From Aquarana catesbeiana (Eukaryota; Chordata; Amphibia; Anura; Ranidae): a DNA stretch of 64,000 nt. Position numbers and translations under genes: made by a program. Each line of letters opens with the position of its first letter. Position 1 is the first letter of the stretch. Below the pieces are notes generated by a model. That model was not told where the DNA came from, did not search any database, and saw nothing but the letters and a program-made list of their open reading frames with translations. The stretch is taken from assembly GCF_042186555.1 (NCBI RefSeq), contig NC_133332.1:122699375-122763374 (forward strand), in the 5' to 3' direction. Of this stretch, positions 58,663 to 64,000 are shown one piece after another.

Positions 58663-60003
58663 ATATATGTCCAGTAAGAGACAAAGACAAGTTTTTCACA
58701 CCTGGATTTGGGGATCCTCTGCCATTCCTCCTTGCAGATCCTCTCCAGTTCTGTCAGGTTGGATGGTAAACGTTGGTGGACAGCCATTTTTAGGTCTCTT
58801 CAGAGATGCTCAATTGAGTTTAAGTCAGGGCTCTGGCTGGGCCATTCAAGAACAGTCACGGAGTTGTTGTGAAGCCACTCCTTCGTTATTTTAGCTGTGT
58901 GCTTAGGGTCATTGTCTTGTTGGAAGGTAAACCTTCGGCCCAGTGTGAGGTCCTGAGCACTCTGGAGAAGGTTTTCGTCCAGGATATCCCTGTACTTGGC
59001 CGCATTCATCTTTCCCTCGATTGCATCCATTCGTCCTGTCCCTGCAGCTGAAAAACACCCCCACAGCATGATGCTGCCACTACCATGCTTTACTGTTGGG
59101 ACTGTATTGGACAGGTGATGAACAGTGCCTGGTTTTCTCCACACATACCGCTTAGAATTAAGGCCAAAAAGTTCTATCTTGGTCTCATCAGACCAGGGAA
59201 TCTTATTTCTCACCATCTTGGAGTCCTTCAGGTGTTTTTTAGCAAACTCCATGCAGGCTTTCATGTGTCTTGCACTGAGGAGAGGCTTCCTTGGGGCCAC
59301 TCTGCCATACAGCCCCGACTGGTGGAGGGCTGCAGTGATGGTTAACTTTCTACAACTTTCTCCCATCTCCCGACTGCATCTCTGGAGCTCAGCCACAGTG
59401 ATCTTTGGCTTCTTCTTTACCTCTCACCAAGGCTCTTCTCCCCCGATAGCTCAGTTTGTCTTCCATTTAAGGATTATGGAGGCCACTGTGCTCTTAGGAA
59501 CCTTAAGTGCAGCAGAAATTTTTTTTGTAACCTTTGCCAGATCTGTGCCTTGCCACAATTCTGTCTTTGAGCCCTTCAGGCAGTTCCTTTGACCTCATGA
59601 TTCTCATTTGCTCTGACATGCACTGTGAGCTGTAAGGTCTTATATAGACAGGTGTGTGGCTTTCCTAATCAAGTCCAATCAGTATAATCAAACACAGCTG
59701 GACTCAAATGAAAGTGTAGAACCATCTCAAGGATGATCAGAAGAAATGGACAGCACCTGAGTTAAATATATGAGTGTCACAGCAAAGGGTCTGAATACTT
59801 AGGATCATGCGATATTTCAGTTTTTCTTTTTTTAAAAATCTGCAAAAATGTCAACAATTCTGTGTTTTTCTGTCAATGTGGGGTGCTGTGTGTACATTAA
59901 TGAGGAAAAAAAAAATGAACTTAAAAGATTTTAGCAAATGGCTGCAATATAACAAAGAGTGAAAAATTTAAGGGGGTCTGAATACTTTCCATCCCCATTG
60001 TAT
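58663..60003 (-). mobile_element. Tc1-like transposon, left terminal repeat missing
   Basis: The right terminus (59830-60003) reads inward TACAATGGGGATGGAAAGTA then TTCAGACCCCC, a Tc1-type end with TA. On the left the similarity stops right after the transposase C terminus at about 58680, so that end was lost. A TA microsatellite (60009-60057) separates it from the next Tc1-like element. Confidence 0.8.
58687..59560 (-). pseudogene. Tc1-like transposase, one late stop and broken N terminus
   Basis: The main frame (59396-58800) has the helix-turn-helix end (ITAALHQSGLYGRVAPRKPL), then IPWSDETKIELFGLNSKRYV (first Asp), VKHGSGSIMLWGCFSAAGTG, FQQDNDPKHTAK (second Asp) and LEWPSQSPDLNSIEHL (Glu). 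TGA stands where the family has TGG at about 58800. After it the frame goes on RDLKMAVHQRLPSNLTELER to about 58687. The N-terminal paired domain (59560-59400) is frameshifted. All DDE residues remain, so this is the best preserved of the three Tc1-like genes. Confidence 0.85.
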
Positions 60004-60006
60004 AAA

Positions 60007-60008
<2 letters not shown>

Positions 60009-60057
<49 letters not shown>
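60009..60057. repeat. TA microsatellite
   Basis: About 22-24 TA units between two Tc1-like elements, both of which insert at TA. Confidence 0.9.
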
Positions 60058-60060
<3 letters not shown>

Positions 60061-61554
60061 TATCTCACAAAAGTGAGTACACCCCTCACATTTTTGTAAA
60101 TATTTTATTATATCTTTTCATGTGATAATACTGAAGAAATTACACTTTGCTACAATGTAAAGTAGTGAGTGTACAGCTTGTATAACAGTGTAAATTTGCT
60201 GTCCCCTCAAAATAACTCAACACACAGCCATTAATGTCTAAACTGCTGGCAACAAAAGTGAGTACACCCCTAAGTGAAAATGTCCAAATTGGGCCCAATT
60301 AGCCATTTTCTCTCCCCAGTGTCATATGACTCGTTAGTGTTACAAGGTCTCTGGGGAGCAGGTGTGTTAAATTTGGTGTTATCACTTACTCATACTGGTC
60401 ACTGGAAGTTCAACATGGCACCTCATGGCACCTCATAGCAAAGAACTCTCTAAAGATCTGAAAAAAAGAATTGTTGCTCTACATAAAGATGGCCTAGGCT
60501 ATAAGAAGATTGCCAAGACCCTGAAACTGAGCTGCAGCATGGTGGCCAAGACCAGCGGTTTAACAGGACAGGTTCCACTCAGAACAGGCCTCGTCATGGT
60601 CCACCAAAGAAGTTGAGTGCATGTGCTCAGCGTCATATCCAGAAGTTGTCTTTTTGAAATAGACGTATGAGTGCTGCCAGCATTGCTGCAGAGGTTGAAG
60701 TGGCGGGGGGTCAGCCTGTCAGTGCTCAGACCGTACGCCGCACACTGCATCAAATTGGTCTGCATGGCAGTCATCCCAGAAGGAAGCCTCTTCTAAAGAT
60801 GATGCACAAGAAAGCCCACAGTTTGCTGAAGACAAGCAGACTAGGGACACGGATTACTGAAACCATGTCCTGTGGTCTGATGAGACCAAGATAAACTTAT
60901 TTGGTTCAGATGGTTTCAAACTTGTGTGGTGGCAACCAGGTGAGGAGTACAAAGACAAGTGTGTCTTGCCTGCAGTCAAGCATGGTAGTGGGAGTATCAT
61001 GGTCTGGGGCTGCATGAGTGCTGCCGGCACTGGGGAGCTACAGTTCATTGAGTTAACCATGAATGTACTGTGACATACTGAAGCAAAGCATGATCTTTAA
61101 AGACTGGGCTGCAGGGCAGTATTCCAACATAATAACGACCCCAAAAACACCTCCAAGACAACCACTGCCTTGCTAAAGAAGCTGAGTGTAAAGGTGATGG
61201 GCTGGCCAAGGAGTGCAGGGGGACTCCAGTGGCAAACTGTGATGCTCTGGTAAACTCCATGCCCAAGAGGGTTAAGGCAGTGCTGGAAAATAATGGTGGC
61301 CACACAAAACATTGACACTTTGAGCCCAGTTTGGCCATTTTCACTTAGGGGTGTACTCACTTTTGTTGCCAGCGATTTAGAAATTAATGGCTGTGTGCTG
61401 AGTTATTTTGAGGGGACAGCAAATTTACACTGGTATACAAGCTGTACACTCACTACTTTACATTTTAGCAAAGTGTCATTTCTTCAGTGTTGTCACATGA
61501 AAAGATATAATAAAATATTTACAAAAATGTGAGGGGTGTACTCACATTTGTGAG

Positions 61555-61556
<2 letters not shown>
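60058..61556 (+). mobile_element. Tc1-like transposon of a second type, both terminal repeats present
   Basis: Left end CAGTATCTCACAAAAGTGAG then TACACCCCTCAC, and a matching inverse at the right (GGGGTGTACTCACATTTGTG). Inverted arms extend about 230 bp and contain a second GTGAGTACACCCCTAAGTG motif at their inner ends, as in IR/DR-type Tc1 elements. TA microsatellites lie on both sides. Confidence 0.85.
60417..61330 (+). pseudogene. Tc1-like transposase, heavily frameshifted
   Basis: Pieces: SKELSKDLKKRIVALHKDGL with YKKIAKTLKLS (first helix-turn-helix), VSAQTVRRTLHQIGLHGSHP and RRKPLLKMMHKKAH (second), SDETKINLFGSDGFKLVWWQ and VKHGSGSIMVWGCMSAAGTG (first Asp region), NNDPKNTSKTT (second Asp), then WPRSAGGLQW. 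At least five frame changes and stops. Inactive. Confidence 0.8.
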
Positions 61557-61614
<58 letters not shown>

Positions 61615-61672
61615 GCTGCCTGAATATAGGGTATACACTGAATATATAGTCTACGCTAAATGCAGAGTATAC

Positions 61673-61726
<54 letters not shown>
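61557..61726. repeat. Two TA microsatellites around a short spacer
   Basis: Runs at 61557-61611 and about 61677-61726, with a 65-base spacer that contains TATACACTGAATATA-type sequence. The second run lies at the position homologous to the TA run in the hAT at 41933. Confidence 0.9.
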
Positions 61727-61730
<4 letters not shown>

Positions 61731-62109
61731 CTGACTGTGTATATATTAAATACACTGCAACTAACTAACCTGCCTGCCTAATCTAGCTCAATCTATCTCC
61801 ATCCACAGTCACACACTATACACGGCCGCTATTTAAGCAGCCTTATATTTTATATAGTGTTTGGCGTGGACTTAGTCCCCCTGAGCCATGATTGGCCAAA
61901 GGCCTTTGGCCAATTATGGCTCTCTCTGCAGAGCACGCTGTGATTGGCCAAAGCATGCAGGTCAGGTGCATGCTTTGACCAATCATCAGACAATAATGCA
62001 CTGCAATCTCGCAGTGCATTATGGGGTGTTCTGCGGTGCTTGCATTTCCCACAAATGCCCCATATTGTTCGCTGTTCGGCGAATGGGCGAACATCGAGCT
62101 CATTCCTAA
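61612..62109 (-). mobile_element. Right end of a hAT related to 35018-42429
   Basis: GAGCCATGATTGGCCAAAGG, ATTATGGCTCTCT(C/G)TG, GCATGC..GGTCA and CAATGCACTGCAAT match 42160-42300 in order. The terminus is GAGCTCATTCCTA, the inverse of TAGGAATGAGC. The left part and the transposase are missing. Confidence 0.75.
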
Positions 62110-62529
62110 TCAATATCTCTATATAACATAAGGGACCGTGTATAATCTAATTTACAGTTGCAATAAGAACTCACATGAATTAAGATCAGACCATAACCTG
62201 TACAGCCATTGTTAGAATAAAGCCATATTGTTGCCAAAGCCCTTGTCCAGAAAGAAATTACCACTGTCCAAAAAAACCTAGTCCAGATGGAGACACACTG
62301 GGGCCAAAGGACGCACCATCCATGAGTGAAAAAACGTCCTGAATATGCTTTCTTCAATTCCTCAACGTAATCCTACAGTAATCCTATAGTGGAAATTTCA
62401 CTTGTAATATCACTTGGTAATATCACTGTTTTCAGTGGCGATGGTTCTTCCTTTACTGGTTCTATCTCTATGGCAGCAAATGAGGTTGGTTTTACACCAC
62501 TCACACAAGCAGAGGCGGGCATTTTTTTA
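62110..62529. other. Probable Penelope 5' region, no clear coding
   Basis: Sequence between the hAT end and the Penelope-like RT. A 98-codon frame (62389-62685) overlaps the true Penelope frame and may be partly real, but no domain is visible before about 62538. Confidence 0.35.
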
Positions 62530-64000
62530 GGCCTGACATGTCACAATCCCCACGGTATCAAAGTAGGCAAGGAGAAAGGGATAGACACCTACATGACAAA
62601 GCAACACATAAAGAAGTCGGATTTAACATTGTTAACCTCACAAAACATACTTTGTACCCAGGGGAGGGTCAGGCACTGTCTATAAGCCTATATTTCTGGC
62701 CAGATCAAGACATAGATACATTTGAGACGATCAAGGATCTCTAACTCACAAACTTGTATTGAAATGTCTTTATATTAAAAATATGAAGCAGGAACCTCAA
62801 CATAAAACCTCTTAGCAGGAAACCCCAGATGCTTTGATGTCTCTCTTGGATGACAACGATCCAATGGATCTCATAAATCAGATTGACTTTGAGTTGCTGT
62901 TATCCCAGACAGGAGATATTACCAACACAATGTCCTCAAATACCTTTGCTGTTAGAAAAAAATCAGATAGATTCCCATCCCCTAACATTAATTCAAATGT
63001 TGCTGCATTTTTCACTCTGACATCAAGAGAAATTAAAACATTGAAACTTGTACTAATAAAGGCAATCTTACTGAATAAGAAAGTTATGCACTTGACCAAT
63101 TGGCCAATAACCATGAGGTGACAATTAAACCATCTGACAAAGGTAGAAATGTCATCATCATGTACAATGACCAATATGCTAAGTTGTATAAAAAAAATTC
63201 TACAAAACCATGAGTATCGCCCAATTGCAAACTGGCTCATTGAAAAATTAAATCAAGAATTTTATGAATTGGTTGATTTAGCCTTTTTGAACAATGTCAA
63301 GCTACCTGGGAATTTGTACGTACCAGCTTTCTCAAAATTCCAACATTCTATGCCCTCCCAAAACTGCACGAGGACCTGTCCAATCCACCGGGTAGGCCCA
63401 TTATATTTGGAAAGTGGTTCACTCACCGAGAATCTTAGCAAATTTAATAACGAACATCTTAGACCCTATGTATCAAGTCTCTAGTCATACATTCATGACA
63501 CCATTCATCTGTTGCAAATTCTTGTTGGTTTATATGTTTCACAGGAAGTGATCCTGGTAGCTGTGGATGTGAAAGCCCTTTACAGCTCCATCCCACATGA
63601 CAAAGGAGGTACAGCAATTAGACATAATTTATCTCAGAAACGTAGACAGGACTGGAAGTTTAATGACTTTCTAGTCGCATTGTAGTATATTCTCACTTAT
63701 AACATCTTTATATTCCAGGGCTCCCATTTCTTCAAGGTACAAGGCGTAGTGATGGGGACATGTGCTCCATCCTACGCCAATTTGTACCTGGGAGAATAGG
63801 AGTGGTCCTTCTTAGCAGGTGAACAATGGGCACCATATAGGAGCCACCTAACTATGTGGTTTTGTTGATAACATTTTTTTAATTTGGGAGGGACCCCAAG
63901 ACCTATTACATCAGTGCAATACAGTAAAGGCAAACACAAATAAGATGATCAAATATGCATCATTATGCGATACACAAACCAGCATTTACAGGTGAAAAAC
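62530..64000 (+). pseudogene. Penelope-like RT, 5' part, frameshifted, runs off the window
   Basis: N-terminal text GFNIVNLTKHTLYPGEGQAL and DIDTFETIKDL (about 62620-62743) is the conserved Penelope pre-RT block. RT motifs follow in order but in changing frames: VTIKPSDKGRNVII (63117-63160), LPKLHEDLSNPPGRPI (about 63350-63405), GSLTENLSKFNNEHLRP (63415-63465), LVAVDVKALYSSIPHDKG (63555-63608), FFKVQGVVMGTCAPSYANLY (63730-63790) and FVDNIFLIWEGPQD (about 63858-63900), where the family has YxDD. Penelope-like elements combine such an RT with a GIY-YIG nuclease, which would lie beyond 64000. Stops at 63121, 63483 and elsewhere show decay. Confidence 0.8.

Overview
The window reads as intergenic or intronic DNA from a large, repeat-rich amphibian genome, most likely a true frog (Ranidae). 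This rests on recognising interspersed families I associate with frogs: TTAA-flanked non-autonomous elements, Harbinger elements with GTACACACGGTCGGA-type ends, hAT elements ending in TAGGGATGAGC, Penelope-like elements, L1-type LINEs and DIRS elements carrying an SGNH hydrolase. No host protein-coding gene, rRNA or tRNA can be supported. Nearly all recognisable coding sequence is transposon-derived, and most of it is broken.

Layout. 1-768: 5' part of an L1 ORF1 on the minus strand. About 1.95-7.0 kb: a DIRS retrotransposon on the minus strand (gag, RT/RNase H, tyrosine recombinase, SGNH hydrolase), with TTAA elements on both sides. 7.1-12.4 kb: non-autonomous DNA transposons, including a hAT MITE and a Harbinger MITE with clean target-site duplications. 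12.4-20.5 kb: the 3' end of an L1 whose 3' UTR is split by a 7.1 kb Harbinger element with TTA duplications. That element carries a HARBI1-type transposase, a Myb/SANT-like protein and a third gene, a MADF-domain protein transcribed divergently from the Myb/SANT gene. 20.9-23.7 kb: four more MITEs. 25.4-29.3 kb: minisatellites, including about 2.5 kb of a 27-bp unit that stays open for 679 codons. 29.3-31.3 kb: a Tc1-like element with unusually extended inverted flanks. 31.3-34.3 kb: Penelope-like remnants with inverted terminal repeats. 34.5-45.7 kb: one L1 ORF2 on the minus strand, interrupted by a 7.4 kb hAT element (8-bp duplication GTTCCAAC, itself carrying a TTAA element) and by a 2 kb palindromic insertion. 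46.4-49.1 kb: a CR1/L2-like LINE followed by a 48-bp minisatellite. 49.6-51.7 kb: a second, decayed DIRS-like element. 53.4-54.9 kb: an L2-type LINE. 58.7-62.1 kb: two Tc1-like elements and the right end of a hAT, separated by TA microsatellites. 62.5-64 kb: the RT of a Penelope-like element running off the window.

How it works together. These are layered insertions, not a pathway. The exception is the Harbinger element. In PIF/Harbinger transposons a DDE nuclease acts with a separately encoded DNA-binding partner. Here two candidate partners (MADF and Myb/SANT) share a short bidirectional promoter region, while the transposase is transcribed toward them. This is the most interesting unit in the window. 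The transposase and MADF reading frames are intact once short introns are removed, whereas the Myb/SANT gene has one in-frame stop.
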